Source of the DNA: Oculatellaceae cyanobacterium Prado106
Lineage (GTDB): Bacteria; Cyanobacteriota; Cyanobacteriia; Elainellales; Elainellaceae
Length of the DNA stretch: 57,976 nt
Assembly: GCA_025454315.1 (NCBI GenBank)
Contig: JALOOP010000005.1
Coordinates: forward strand, 1-57,976
Direction: 5' to 3'
The notes beneath the pieces were generated by a model. The model saw only the letters and a program-made list of their open reading frames with translations, made no database searches and had not been told where the DNA came from. Of the stretch, positions 35,953-45,756 are shown piece after piece. A program made the position numbers and the translations under genes. Within the stretch, counting starts at the first letter, position 1. Each line of letters starts with the position of its first letter.

Positions 35953-38900
35953 CTAAGTTGGACAATTTGCGCCTGGAACCTTCTTACACAGATTCTTAAT
36001 ATAAGGATCGGTTACCGGAGGTTCACTGTAGAACTCACTGCGAATCGGCTGAGCAAACCTAAAGCGCTGAGCAACCGGCCCTGCAGGAGCAAATTGCAGT
36101 CCCACATCGTAGCCCCAAATTCGATTGGGGGGGCTGTAGTAGCGAATCCACTCATTAACACCACCTCCAACGGCAGGTGCAGGATCTGTAAACTGCCAGT
36201 TCTCTTGGTCAAACGGTGCTGTCGCATAGGTGCTGAAGTTTAGCTGTAGGAAGGCTCCGGAGATATAAAGGTTCTTTCCACCCCAGTTCTCAATGAATCG
36301 CGGGAAATTGTGGAGTCCGCCGTAGGACTGCCCAGCCCGTGATGCCACAATGCCACTGACCATAATCATGTTCATTTGAACATCGCTGGCCGAGATCAAA
36401 GTTCGGTTGGTATTAAGGGTATCGTAGGTACCTTGATAGAAGCCCTGCTTAATCGTCATGGGGCTACCGCTCCGGTGAATAAAGACAGGCGAGTTTCCTT
36501 CTGTCTTGTCGGAATTGTTGCCCACCATGGCAGGCCATAAACTATCGGCAATATTGGTTCTTAACCAACGAACCTTCTGGGCATCCTGCACGGGATCTCT
36601 AGGTCGCAATTGGTTGAGATACGAAGTCCTATTATCACTGCCCGAACATCCATAGCGATTGGAAACATAAGAACCAGTAAAGGCGTTGTTCATCCCCAAA
36701 TTTGGTGCAGTCATGAAGCCATCTTCGATGCTCCCGTCACAGAAATTGGATGAGAGGAGGGTGACAGCATCGGCTAATACCTCAGAAGGTCGCCACTGAT
36801 CTTTTGCTTGGACTGAGAAATCGTCCTTGTTCAGGGTCGGACGTTCGTAAAAGTTACTACCATCACCATTCAGCCTAACGCTATTAACATCAAGCTTCTC
36901 GATGAATTCCTCCAGGTTGTCATCTATCTCCAAGCTGGTTTCCGTGGTTGGCCGATGCAGGTTGAAAGGCCCTTGAACATAGGCAGGGTTATCCGTGATA
37001 AAGGATAGTCCAATGCCTTCATCTCCAGGCCGTCCCAGTGAGGCACCATTGCGAAGCCGGAATCCGTGAGGACGGCGATCGGGATCAGCAAAGTAATCGA
37101 CGGGTTTGGGACTGATTTTGTTATCGGAGTTGATGGGCGGATCGATGTTAAGACTAACTCCTCCACTCGTGTCCATACGGCAGCTTGCATCATTTTGCAT
37201 GGCACCGCTGAGTAAGGCTGCGTCACTAGCGCAACTTTCCCAACTGCCCTTTCGGGGTCTCATGATGCTATTCTCAGAAACGGCATCCTCCCGGAAGGCA
37301 TAGATCAAACCACTCTTAGGAAGCCAGTAGTTGCCAAAGGCATTAGCTGTCCCTCCGCTGTTACGCATGAGATCCAAGTCAAAATCGAGGGTTCTGACAC
37401 TCATCTGTTCCCGTGGGTTGTAGAGTCCCGCATCTTTGATCGCCACACGGTATAGAGGCCCTACAACGGGGGTTTCATGACGGGAGTTGCCGTTGTTGGG
37501 ACGAGAACAATTGGTCACACAAACCTTAATCAAATTGAACTGATTGCTATTGGGGGTTGCTCCATCTGCAACCTTGAGCGTAGGCAGCACAAAGGGGGAT
37601 GCAGGGGATGCAATAGGCGGCAAGCCAGGAGATTCAGCTAACTTGACACCTCCTAAGCCACCTAGCGCTCGAGGATAAATGGCAATATCAGACGGGCGCA
37701 CCACTTCATAGCGAAGACCCGCAGGGTTCGCTTGACGAATATAGACATCAAATAGGTCTTCGCTGTCCCGAACGGCCTGCGACTGACCAAATGCACCGTC
37801 CCAGGTATCACCGTGCCTTTGGAAGCCATTGGCCGTGTCTTTATTGACGTAGGCTGCATTAATGCTAGCGATTCCTCCGGTGTAGCCCTGTGGGAACTTG
37901 GCCGGAAAGAGGGAGTAGAGAATCGGATAGCGGGGTCTGGCAGAACAGAGACGACGCAGTGGATCATTGCTACTTAACCAGGCTTTGCACTGACCTAGAG
38001 GGGCATCGGCGGCGACGCGGACTCGGTCTGAAATGGAGTAGGCATTACTACCATAGGCACCAAAGAATCCCCACTGGCGATCGCGCGCCACTTGCTCTTT
38101 GGTGATAATCATTCGAGCAAGATTGATGACTTGGTTCAAATTGTCGCGATCGGTCGTATTGGTTAGAGTGTCCCGCCAGCGCTCCATCAGGCGGACATAG
38201 GTTTCTGGGTTGTCTGATTTGTCTATATCCCAGGCCATTGCACCCATTTCAGCGTCTTTGATGTCCTTAATCTCTTTGGGGAGGGCAGGTGTCAAATTGT
38301 CAGCGGCACGGTTGTCAATGCGGTTAATGATTCCCCTTAAGGTCATGGGGCCAGGGCTTGTGGTTGTACCTAGGAGCGGAGAGGTATTGGGATCAAACTT
38401 CTCCAGGTAGTCCAGGTTATAGGCCAACATGCCAAGCGTACAGCCTGCTGTGTGCAGGGTAGTCTGATCGGCTGGACTGAGGTCAGCATAAGCCACACCA
38501 TTATTCATTTGGTCAAGCACCCGCCGGAGCATGGAGAAATCTCCCCACATGGCCATAGCAGGATAGGGGTGGGTGGGATCGCCTGCGGCGTTTCTCTGCT
38601 CCGGTGGAAAAGAGGGGGTACCGCCCTTGGGGTCTCCGGCAAACCGAGCTAAGTTTTGGAGTGCGGTTCTCATTGCACCCGTATTTCTAAAGCTGTCGAT
38701 CGGCGGCACATCAAATTCCCAGCCATTGGTACCTCTGCCTCGGAAGAAGTCACTAATAATGAAAGGGGTAGAGTTATCGGTGTAGCCTGGAATGGCCGTT
38801 GGCGGTAGGCCAACGGCTAAATTTTCAAATGTGGCACTGCGATCGAGGGTGCCTGCGGTTCCGGGATGGACAGTGGTGGCCACACAGGCTGCTGGGAAAT

Positions 38901-40434
38901 TGCGACCAGCGGGAGAGTCTGAGTGGTAAACGGCTGTCGCTTGGACGGCGGCTAAATTATCCCACAGGGTCTTTCTTTGGCGAGCTTCGTTACACCGAGT
39001 ACCATCCACGCACAGCAACCAGGGACGCAGCGGCTCTTTCATCAGCGACACCTCATCCGAAGGAGACAGGGAACTGGGGCCTGGCCCTCCCCATCCTGCT
39101 GGATCGCCTAGCTCTAGGCGTTGCCCCACAATGAATCTTGCCCCTTCACGAGTGGCGCGGCGTTCCCAATAGCCATCCAGCCCCACTTCTGTGGCATCTT
39201 GACCTGGAGCAGGGTCGTTTCCAGTTAGTTGGGGTTCACCCGTAATTTCTCCTCCTAAGCCGGACGTTGGGGGAATGGGTAAGCGGCCAGGGCCCCAACG
39301 AGGCTTTGGACCGTAGCGATCGTCCGCTCGAAAAGTGTCATCCACATAGGGCATGGCTTGAGTTTGATTAAGAATCCGCCCCCTCCGGAAGAACTCTCGA
39401 CTTTCCCACTGCGGGTCTCTGACTGCAATTGGATCACGCACAGATGGATTTCGATTGATGGAAATGTCTTCGGTTTGTAACTTGATAGGATCCAAGGCAA
39501 AATCTGCGGGTAGCATCCCTCGCGGGGGTATAACTGAATCCCGGCTTGCACTGAGTTGATTTACTGCTTGTTGTCGAATGGGTCTTACCCCTGCTCCATC
39601 CCACAAATCAAAACGAGGGTTACTGCCAAAGTTATTGTCTCTTAGGTTTCCTGAAATGAATTGTCCTTGAAATACCGAGTCTCCCGTTAATTGTTGAGTT
39701 GCCGTAATCTGAGAGGCAGGGAGGGTATAAAGACAAGAATTTTGAGCACTAATCATGAAGCTTCTGAACTTATCGCTGGAAACAATCAGGTTTCCCTCGG
39801 TGTGCATGGCACCGTTCCAGTTAAACTCAGGCCCTGGAAAGATTTCCAAGTCATTGCGAAACCAGGCTGCCCAAGTAAATCCTTGATTTGCCTGACGGTC
39901 TTGCTGAAACTCTAGAGTTGCAATGTTGCCGCCGTTGTCCGGTTTGACATAGACATTGACTTGAAAGTTTTTCCGAAGAAGACCATTGGTGTTTGGATCG
40001 TTAAACCAACCTTCGCCATTGATGGTTGGAACTCCCTCGGCGTTCTGGTTAGCACAAGCACCATTGAGTTGAGCCGCGTTGCTCAGCGGAGAGTTGCGGA
40101 TTTGCAAGTTGCCAGCACGGGTCTGTAGAGCAGCGTCCTGAGTATCACGTAATGAGGCATTGGGGGTGGGTACCCGGAAAATGATGGAGTAGACCACAGT
40201 GGCATCGAGTGTGCCGTCACCGTTGCTATCAGTGCGGTAAGTCCAGGCATTGTCTAGCGTACCGTCATTGTTTAAGTCGATGCGGGTTTCGGGATTGGCG
40301 TCTTTGATAGTGTAGGGGTCAGCATTACTGGAGTGTTTCCCTACGCCGCCCTGGCCGTCATTCAGCATCATGTGAAACAGCTTGGTTTCGCTGGGGACGA
40401 TGCCGCCGCGTGGGTCGCGGTTGATATCAAACAA
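35953..40434 (-). CDS. hpsA: HpsA-like hormogonium polysaccharide protein, main frame without its own start
   Basis: 1493 residues from a TTG (40434) that is not a plausible start; the frame is open upstream to about 40550 but has no ATG or GTG, and it reads RAKAKLEFLFDINRDPRGG in place of the usual mature N-terminus. Features: DxDxDG-type calcium-like motifs (DLNNDGTLDNAWTYRTDSNG), AAWFRNDLEIFPGPEFNWNG with AMHTEGNLIVSS, and a C-terminal RFRFAQPIRSEFYSEPPVTD. HpsA proteins carry an N-terminal membrane segment and a huge extracytoplasmic region and are needed for hormogonium polysaccharide secretion. The signal segment lies in another frame just upstream (40440-40661), so the gene is probably broken unless an error or recoding is involved. 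Confidence 0.8.
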   Translation of the reverse strand: MFDINRDPRGGIVPSETKLFHMMLNDGQGGVGKHSSNADPYTIKDANPETRIDLNNDGTLDNAWTYRTDSNGDGTLDATVVYSIIFRVPTPNASLRDTQDAALQTRAGNLQIRNSPLSNAAQLNGACANQNAEGVPTINGEGWFNDPNTNGLLRKNFQVNVYVKPDNGGNIATLEFQQDRQANQGFTWAAWFRNDLEIFPGPEFNWNGAMHTEGNLIVSSDKFRSFMISAQNSCLYTLPASQITATQQLTGDSVFQGQFISGNLRDNNFGSNPRFDLWDGAGVRPIRQQAVNQLSASRDSVIPPRGMLPADFALDPIKLQTEDISINRNPSVRDPIAVRDPQWESREFFRRGRILNQTQAMPYVDDTFRADDRYGPKPRWGPGRLPIPPTSGLGGEITGEPQLTGNDPAPGQDATEVGLDGYWERRATREGARFIVGQRLELGDPAGWGGPGPSSLSPSDEVSLMKEPLRPWLLCVDGTRCNEARQRKTLWDNLAAVQATAVYHSDSPAGRNFPAACVATTVHPGTAGTLDRSATFENLAVGLPPTAIPGYTDNSTPFIISDFFRGRGTNGWEFDVPPIDSFRNTGAMRTALQNLARFAGDPKGGTPSFPPEQRNAAGDPTHPYPAMAMWGDFSMLRRVLDQMNNGVAYADLSPADQTTLHTAGCTLGMLAYNLDYLEKFDPNTSPLLGTTTSPGPMTLRGIINRIDNRAADNLTPALPKEIKDIKDAEMGAMAWDIDKSDNPETYVRLMERWRDTLTNTTDRDNLNQVINLARMIITKEQVARDRQWGFFGAYGSNAYSISDRVRVAADAPLGQCKAWLSSNDPLRRLCSARPRYPILYSLFPAKFPQGYTGGIASINAAYVNKDTANGFQRHGDTWDGAFGQSQAVRDSEDLFDVYIRQANPAGLRYEVVRPSDIAIYPRALGGLGGVKLAESPGLPPIASPASPFVLPTLKVADGATPNSNQFNLIKVCVTNCSRPNNGNSRHETPVVGPLYRVAIKDAGLYNPREQMSVRTLDFDLDLMRNSGGTANAFGNYWLPKSGLIYAFREDAVSENSIMRPRKGSWESCASDAALLSGAMQNDASCRMDTSGGVSLNIDPPINSDNKISPKPVDYFADPDRRPHGFRLRNGASLGRPGDEGIGLSFITDNPAYVQGPFNLHRPTTETSLEIDDNLEEFIEKLDVNSVRLNGDGSNFYERPTLNKDDFSVQAKDQWRPSEVLADAVTLLSSNFCDGSIEDGFMTAPNLGMNNAFTGSYVSNRYGCSGSDNRTSYLNQLRPRDPVQDAQKVRWLRTNIADSLWPAMVGNNSDKTEGNSPVFIHRSGSPMTIKQGFYQGTYDTLNTNRTLISASDVQMNMIMVSGIVASRAGQSYGGLHNFPRFIENWGGKNLYISGAFLQLNFSTYATAPFDQENWQFTDPAPAVGGGVNEWIRYYSPPNRIWGYDVGLQFAPAGPVAQRFRFAQPIRSEFYSEPPVTDPYIKNLCKKVPGANCPT

Positions 40435-40439
40435 AAATT

Positions 40440-40661
40440 CTAGTTTGGCTTTGGCGCGGTGCCCACGGTCAGGGTGACCACGAGCAGCAGCAGGACGACA
40501 GTTGGCAACACAAAACCCGCCTCGCCGAAGCGGGGCGGTTTACCTATTCGCAAAAGGTTCCGCAGTAGCCAACTCATCATGCTTTGAGTCAGGGTTCGAG
40601 CCATTCGGCTAATTTGTTGAAGAAGCGTTTGAGCTGCTTTAACGAGTTTGGGAGTTGACAT
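40440..40661 (-). pseudogene. hpsA: hpsA N-terminal fragment, out of frame with the rest
   Basis: 73 codons: MSTPKLVKAAQTLLQQISRM, ARTLTQSMMSWLLRNLLR, then the membrane segment EAGFVLPTVVLLLLVVTLTV, ending GTAPKPN at a TAG (40440). This is the HpsA N-terminus. In homologues the membrane segment is followed by about 40 residues before DRARAKLE; here those are missing and the downstream frame is offset by one. AGGAAGA precedes the ATG by eight bases, so the start itself is sound. An internal deletion of about 110-130 bases, not just one base, best explains it. Confidence 0.7.
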
Positions 40662-41117
40662 ATTGCGGTCTTCCTATCAAACGGAATACTGAGAATGTGG
40701 ATGAATGGGATGTATTCCGGTTCTAGTCGTGAGCTGGATTGAATTCGTTTCACGGGTAGAACTGGCATGCACCGACGAGTTGAGGCTAGACGATTTAGAA
40801 GCTAAAGGTTGGATTATTTAAATCAGGCTACGAGTCAGAAATCGGGCAATCTGGCATGGAACACACTGCCCAAAAGCTCAATGAATTTGGCAAACAATGC
40901 GGCTGGAAAGCCTGAGATCGGACAACAGAGTAAGCCACGGTTTCAAATGGGTCGATTAATAAAACTTAGATTGCCCAGGTCTATCAGGAAAACAATCAAA
41001 TGAAGGGATAATACGGGTAAAAAAAGTGTCTTGCCCTATTAATCCTTACTGAGAAAGCCGACTGACAGAATGGGGATGAGAGAGAGACTGGTGCCCACAA
41101 GGTGAATAAGGACAAAC

Positions 41118-41167
41118 GAAAAACCGACTCGGAGCATTGCGCTGTGTGCGCTCTCCAAGTCGGTTTA
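41118..41167 (-). terminator. rpmB terminator
   Basis: Read on the minus strand, AAACCGACTTGGAGAGC pairs with GCTCCGAGTCGGTTT around a GC-rich tip and is followed by TTCGTTTG. It is 105 bp beyond the rpmB stop. Confidence 0.75.
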
Positions 41168-41200
41168 AGAATTATTGGGGAATATCCTAGTTCTTAAGTA

Positions 41201-41261
41201 GATATCAGAACTGAGTCGATTCCTTATCTTTTCTGGAATCGACTCAACTTTAGCTGATATC
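41201..41261. other. Second, two-storey hairpin after rpmB
   Basis: An outer helix GATATCAG/CTGATATC (41201-41208 with 41254-41261) encloses an inner perfect 11-bp helix GAGTCGATTCC/GGAATCGACTC (41213-41223 with 41235-41245). It lies between the rpmB stop and its terminator, so it is within the 3' UTR of rpmB. A stability element or small RNA are both possible. Confidence 0.6.
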
Positions 41262-41271
41262 GCTTAGTGAT

Positions 41272-41508
41272 TTAGTATTTTCTGAGGTCGATTCCGGCTT
41301 CTTTGGCCATGGCATCTAGACCTTTGCGCTCCAGGGTTTTGATGGCTTTGGTGGAGAGGCGCAGTTTGACCCAGCGGTTGCCCTGTGACCACCAAACGCG
41401 CTTTTCTTGGAGGTTGGCTTCCTGGATTTTTTTGGTTCTGCGGTGGGAGTGGGAGACGGCGTAGCCGTTGTTGGCTTGTTTGCCAGTTAGATCACATTTA
41501 CGAGCCAT
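41272..41508 (-). CDS. rpmB: 50S ribosomal protein L28
   Basis: 78 residues from the ATG at 41508 ([20 protein letters not shown]). The [20 protein letters not shown] segment and the [15 protein letters not shown] end are typical for the cyanobacterial/plastid L28. The frame extends 50 codons upstream, which are not part of the family. It follows htpG, in the same direction, across a strong terminator. Confidence 0.97.
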   Translation of the reverse strand: MARKCDLTGKQANNGYAVSHSHRRTKKIQEANLQEKRVWWSQGNRWVKLRLSTKAIKTLERKGLDAMAKEAGIDLRKY

Positions 41509-41659
41509 AGGGTTCTCTGGGATGCTTGGACACGGTCTACTATTATAGGGGGTTATTGGAAAAACTAAAAGGGTTTTGTGAAATGCAGAACCCTGGCTAT
41601 TTTGGGTTTTAGATTCTTGGGTATGTAGGGCGATCGCGTCCCTAAAAAGCTCTAACAAA

Positions 41660-41710
41660 AAGCGTGAGATGCAGTTCAGGTGATGGGTTCACCGATCGCA
41701 TCTCACGCTT
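41660..41710 (-). terminator. htpG terminator
   Basis: AAGCGTGAGATGC and GCATCTCACGCTT form a perfect 13-bp stem; on the minus strand it is followed by TTTTTGTTAG. It starts 31 bp after the htpG stop. Confidence 0.9.
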
Positions 41711-41740
41711 TTACTGTTTTCTACCGTGAAAATTCAGCGG

Positions 41741-43744
41741 TTAGTTTTGGGTAAGACGGGTCAACACCTGATTGGAACGCTCTACAAAGGACTTCATGCT
41801 GTCGGCATCGAAGCCTTTTTGGGCGATCAGCGCCAGATCGTAGACATGGCGACAAATCAGCGTGGCCAGTTCTGCTGAAGGGGATTGGCCGCCCTCTTGG
41901 ACAATGCTGCCCTGGTTGAGACGGGTCAGGTTTTGGATCAGGGGGTGAGCGGTGTTGACCAATAGCGTGTGTTCCTCGGGGAACTCGACGGACTGCTGGT
42001 TGATCAGTGCGCTCATCTCCTGCATCCGGCGGATGGTTTCAGGAAGTAGCACCATGGCGGGGGGAGCGGCTTCGGCGTTTTCGGCCTTGAGGGCTTCGGT
42101 GCGGATGGTGAGTTTGGGTTTGCTGAGGGCGCTTTGGAACAGGTCTTTGATCTGTTCGCTGCGGGTTTTGTTGGTGGTTGGATCGACGATGTCGCTGGTT
42201 TGCTCTTTGTCGATTAGGGTGTCGTCGAGGTCAGCGTCTACGCGGGAGAATTTGACCTCGGGATGTTCGCGCTCTAGGAAGCTGATGAAGTGGCTGTCGA
42301 TGAAGGAGTCCATGAAGAGGACTTCTAGACCCTGGCTCTTGTGGAGTTCGACGTAGGTGGTTTGGGATGCCTCTTCGGTGCAGTAGTAGACGCGGTTTTC
42401 GTGGCGCTCTTTGTTGCGCTCCAGGTATTCTTTGAGGGTGGTGTAGGATTTGCCGTTGAGGGTGTTGTCGGCAGTGGCAGTGGTTTCTTGCCAGACATCG
42501 CCTTCGGCGGTTTGAACTTCGACGGCGGGGGCGCTTGGAGTACTGAGGTCGGCGGTGGTGCGGTATATGAGGATGTCTTCGACTTGTTTTTTGAACTTGT
42601 CGTCGTTCATGGAGCCGAATTTGACGAAGGTGCCGAGGTCTTGCCAGCAGCGGATGTATTGGGTGCGATCGTCTCGGTAGAGTTCTTTGAGGCGATCGCC
42701 CACTTTCTTGGCAATGTAGTCGGCAATGCGGCGGACGGTGCGATCGTTTTGCAGGAAGCTGCGGGAGACATTAAGGGGAATGTCGGTGCTGTCGATGACA
42801 CCGCGCAGGGGCAGGAGGAAGCGGGGGATGACTTCTTCACAGTTGTCACTGACAAAAACCTGGTTGCAAAAGAGTTTGATTTGCCCCTTGGTGACATCGA
42901 CATCGGGCTTGAGTTTGGGGAAGTAGAGAATGCCGTTGACGACGAAGGGGTAGTCGGTGTTGAGGTGAACCCAGAGGAGGGGTTCTTCCTGGAAGGGGTA
43001 GAGGTAGCGGTAGAACTCCAGGTAATCTTCCTGAGAAAGATTATTGGGGGATTCTTTCCAGGGAGCTTTTTGTTTGTTGATTTGTTCGCTTTCGGCGGGT
43101 TTTTCCTCGGTGGCTTCGCCCTCTAACAGGATGGGGAAGGGCATGAAGTCGCAGTAGGTTTTGATCAACTGCCGGATGCGATAGGGTTCCAGGTATTCCA
43201 GTTCTTCTTCCTGGAGGGCAAGGGTAATAGTGGTGCCGCGATCGCTGCGGTTAGATTCACTCAGTTCAAATTGGGTGGAACCATCACAAGACCAGTGAAC
43301 GGCAGGCTCATTTTGACGGTAGGACTTGGTGTCGATTTCGACGGTGGTGGCCACCATGAAGGAGGAGTAGAAGCCTAGACCGAAGTGACCGATGATTTGG
43401 CGATCGGTGCTGTCTTTGTATTTTTGGACAAATTCTTCGGCGCTGGAAAAGGCGACCTGGTTGATATATTTTTTGACCTCATCGGCGGTCATACCGATGC
43501 CATTGTCGGTGATGGAGAGCTTTTTGTTTTCCTTATCGACGGAGATGCGAATTTCGGGTTCGCCCAGTTCGCCGGAGAATTCGCCGGAGAAGGACACCAT
43601 CTTGAGCTTCTGGATGGCGTCAACGGCGTTGGAGATGAGTTCTCGTAGAAAGATTTCGTGGTCGGAGTAGAGCCACTTCTTAATAATGGGAAAAATATTC
43701 TCAGTATGGATACTGATATTGCCTTGTTCCAGAATAGTTGTCAT
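41741..43744 (-). CDS. htpG: Hsp90-family chaperone HtpG
   Basis: 667 residues from the ATG at 43744 (MTTILEQGNISIHTENIFPI). The GHKL ATPase motifs are present: RELISNAVDAIQKLK, SITDNGIGMTADEV, GHFGLGFYSSFMVA and GTTITL. Then the middle domain and a C-terminal dimerisation region. It is an ATP-driven chaperone important in cyanobacterial heat, cold and oxidative stress. No CIRCE element was seen upstream. The 16 codons upstream of the chosen Met are rejected. Confidence 0.96.
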   Translation of the reverse strand: MTTILEQGNISIHTENIFPIIKKWLYSDHEIFLRELISNAVDAIQKLKMVSFSGEFSGELGEPEIRISVDKENKKLSITDNGIGMTADEVKKYINQVAFSSAEEFVQKYKDSTDRQIIGHFGLGFYSSFMVATTVEIDTKSYRQNEPAVHWSCDGSTQFELSESNRSDRGTTITLALQEEELEYLEPYRIRQLIKTYCDFMPFPILLEGEATEEKPAESEQINKQKAPWKESPNNLSQEDYLEFYRYLYPFQEEPLLWVHLNTDYPFVVNGILYFPKLKPDVDVTKGQIKLFCNQVFVSDNCEEVIPRFLLPLRGVIDSTDIPLNVSRSFLQNDRTVRRIADYIAKKVGDRLKELYRDDRTQYIRCWQDLGTFVKFGSMNDDKFKKQVEDILIYRTTADLSTPSAPAVEVQTAEGDVWQETTATADNTLNGKSYTTLKEYLERNKERHENRVYYCTEEASQTTYVELHKSQGLEVLFMDSFIDSHFISFLEREHPEVKFSRVDADLDDTLIDKEQTSDIVDPTTNKTRSEQIKDLFQSALSKPKLTIRTEALKAENAEAAPPAMVLLPETIRRMQEMSALINQQSVEFPEEHTLLVNTAHPLIQNLTRLNQGSIVQEGGQSPSAELATLICRHVYDLALIAQKGFDADSMKSFVERSNQVLTRLTQN

Positions 43745-44052
43745 AAGCTGCTTGCGATGGAATAAGGGATAGGGGTTAACGGAATTGAACAAAAAGAGAC
43801 GGCGCGTTGAAGAGGCACGCCGATCGCTCTCATTTTAATCAGGTTCATTTGGCTGAGGTTCGGTCTGGTGGGATCGGATTCCCCTACTTTGGCGGGGCAG
43901 CTTGGGGATTAAGGGGATTGAAGCGTTGATGCAGCCTAGGAGGATAGAGATATGCCGATCTGCAAGGTTTGGGTTCAACGGTAATTTAATTTGATGGCCG
44001 AAACGAGCAGTGGTACATTGATAACGACGATTCGCGCAATAGGGTTAAGCAT

Positions 44053-45252
44053 TTGCCACTGAGTTTTTTCACCGTCGGGTTAACCGATTTGGGTTTATTT
44101 GCGATCGCCCTTCTCCTTGCGATCCCTGTTTTGGTGCTCTTTGGGGAGTGTTTGGCGGCCTTCTGGTTCTCCAAAGACGAAAAAGAGCCTGTGGCTCAGT
44201 CGGCTCCCAGTACGGCCATTTTGATGCCAGCCCACAATGAGGCTGCGGTGATTCGTCCCGTGCTGGAAGGGTTGCTCAGCCAGCTTTCTGAGCAAGACCG
44301 GGTGGTGGTGATTGCCGATAACTGTAGCGATGAGACGGCAGCGATCGCCCGTTCAACCGGAGTCACTGTGATTGAGCGGCAAGACCGCGATCGGCGAGGC
44401 AAAGGTTATGCTCTGGATTTTGGCTTGCAGTTTCTAGCTGATCATCCGCCTGAAGTTGTGGTGATGATGGATGCGGACTGTCAGGTGCAACCGGGTACGA
44501 TCTCTCGGATTACACGACAGGCGATCGCCACCCAGCGTCCAGTGCAAGCGATCTATCTAATGGAGCGTCCCGCCCAGCCCGAACCCAAGGATGCGCTATC
44601 GTCGTTGGCATTTCTGGTGAAAAACTGGGTACGACCCTTGGGACTGAAACAATTGAATCTGCCCTGTTTGTTGACAGGGACGGGGATGGCTTTTCCTTGG
44701 GCAACGCTGCAAGGGGTTTCCTTGGCGAGCGGCAATATTGTGGAAGATATGCAGATGGCGGTGGATTTGGCGATCGATGGTCACCCTGCCTTTCTGTGTC
44801 CCAACACTAAGGTGATTGGCATTTTGCCGCAGCAGGAGCAGGTGGCCAAAACGCAAAGAACGCGCTGGGAACATGGTCACTTGAAGACGGCTTTGACCCA
44901 GATTCCTCGCTTGGTGAAGGCTGCGGTGCGGCAGGGGCGGGTGGATTTGTTGGCGATCGCACTAGATCTCTCCGTGCCGCCGCTGTCCTTGCTGGTTGTG
45001 CTGTGGGTTATCAGTTGTATCGCGGCTCTGTTGGGGGGCTGGTTCATTGGCAATTGGCTGCCTGAGATGCTTTTGCTGGGCGAGGGTTTGTTGATTGTGC
45101 TGGCGATCGCTCTGGCTTGGGTGAAGTTTGGTCGCGATTTACCGTTCAAAACCCTGCTGTCGATTCCGTTTTATGTCATTTGGAAAATTCCGCTTTATCT
45201 GGCTTTTCTGGTGAATCCTCAGACTAAGTGGGTGCGAACCGAACGAGACTAG
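44053..45252 (+). CDS. Family 2 glycosyltransferase, processive-type, membrane-bound
   Basis: 399 residues from a TTG, the only start in the frame (the upstream stop is at 43987). A membrane helix at about 5-30 (GLFAIALLLAIPVLVLFGEC) is followed by the GT-A domain: TAILMPAHNEAAVI, VVIADNCSDETAAIA, VVMMDADCQV (the DxD motif, near 138), LLTGTGMAFPW, and KTQRTRWEHGH (the QxxRW motif near 266). Two to three C-terminal helices end the protein. The D,D,D,QxxRW set is that of processive synthases of the cellulose/hyaluronan type; the sugar made here is unknown. It leads the polysaccharide block. Confidence 0.88.
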   Translation: MPLSFFTVGLTDLGLFAIALLLAIPVLVLFGECLAAFWFSKDEKEPVAQSAPSTAILMPAHNEAAVIRPVLEGLLSQLSEQDRVVVIADNCSDETAAIARSTGVTVIERQDRDRRGKGYALDFGLQFLADHPPEVVVMMDADCQVQPGTISRITRQAIATQRPVQAIYLMERPAQPEPKDALSSLAFLVKNWVRPLGLKQLNLPCLLTGTGMAFPWATLQGVSLASGNIVEDMQMAVDLAIDGHPAFLCPNTKVIGILPQQEQVAKTQRTRWEHGHLKTALTQIPRLVKAAVRQGRVDLLAIALDLSVPPLSLLVVLWVISCIAALLGGWFIGNWLPEMLLLGEGLLIVLAIALAWVKFGRDLPFKTLLSIPFYVIWKIPLYLAFLVNPQTKWVRTERD

Positions 45253-45756
45253 CGATCGCCGATACCGGGTAACCTCGACCGATATTACAAAATGGTTTGA
45301 GCTTGCTTAATTCAGTTGGATGGATTTCTGGCTGAATGGCGCTATTTTTTTTGATTGATTTTTGATGAATTCGGCTTAGCCTATCTACAAGCATTTTCAT
45401 GGCTCAGAGACAATCTGGCCTGGATGAATGCAGTGCTGGTCATTCTGGGCAGTAGGATGAGCTTTATGTAAAGACAATCAAGACATGAAGATTTAATAGG
45501 GGTTCGACTTCGAGCTTTCAGGAGTGAGGGAAGAAGAACTTATTCTAGACTTGTGCTTTTTTACTGATCAAAAGGGCATTTTGGGGTTGCATTTCACAAT
45601 CCGTTTTGAGTGAATTCAACGATGGCGTTCCGATTTGATTTTGAAATGCTTTTTTGGATCGCGATAGCAAAGGATGCAACGGAATCAATCTAGGATTTCA
45701 GTCCGGTTCAATTTTCAGTCCGGTTCAATATCGAGTTAGCGATATGAGGTCTTTGA
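45253..45756. other. Non-coding region upstream of rfbD
   Basis: No gene is seen. A 17-bp unit TTCAGTCCGGTTCAATT/TTCAGTCCGGTTCAATA is repeated in tandem at 45697-45713 and 45714-45730, directly before the rfbD start. Confidence 0.55.

Larger units (their letters stand above)
40662..41271. other. Non-coding region upstream of hpsA
   Basis: No gene is seen. It contains two large hairpins (41118-41167 and 41201-41261) downstream of rpmB. The hpsA promoter was not recognised. Confidence 0.55.

Noticed and set aside
40440-40550. Programmed frameshift joining the two parts of hpsA
   Set aside because: No slippery heptamer or stimulating structure was seen at the CTGCTGCTGCTCGTGG stretch, and about 40 residues found in homologues are missing, which a shift alone cannot restore.
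32817-41271. DnaA boxes near the suspected skew change
   Set aside because: No convincing cluster of TTATCCACA or close variants was found, and dnaA is not in the window.
42341-43126. 261-codon plus-strand frame opposite htpG
   Set aside because: It is a mirror of the htpG codons, rich in Val/Gly/Phe/Glu in repeated pattern, without ribosome-binding site; htpG is certain.
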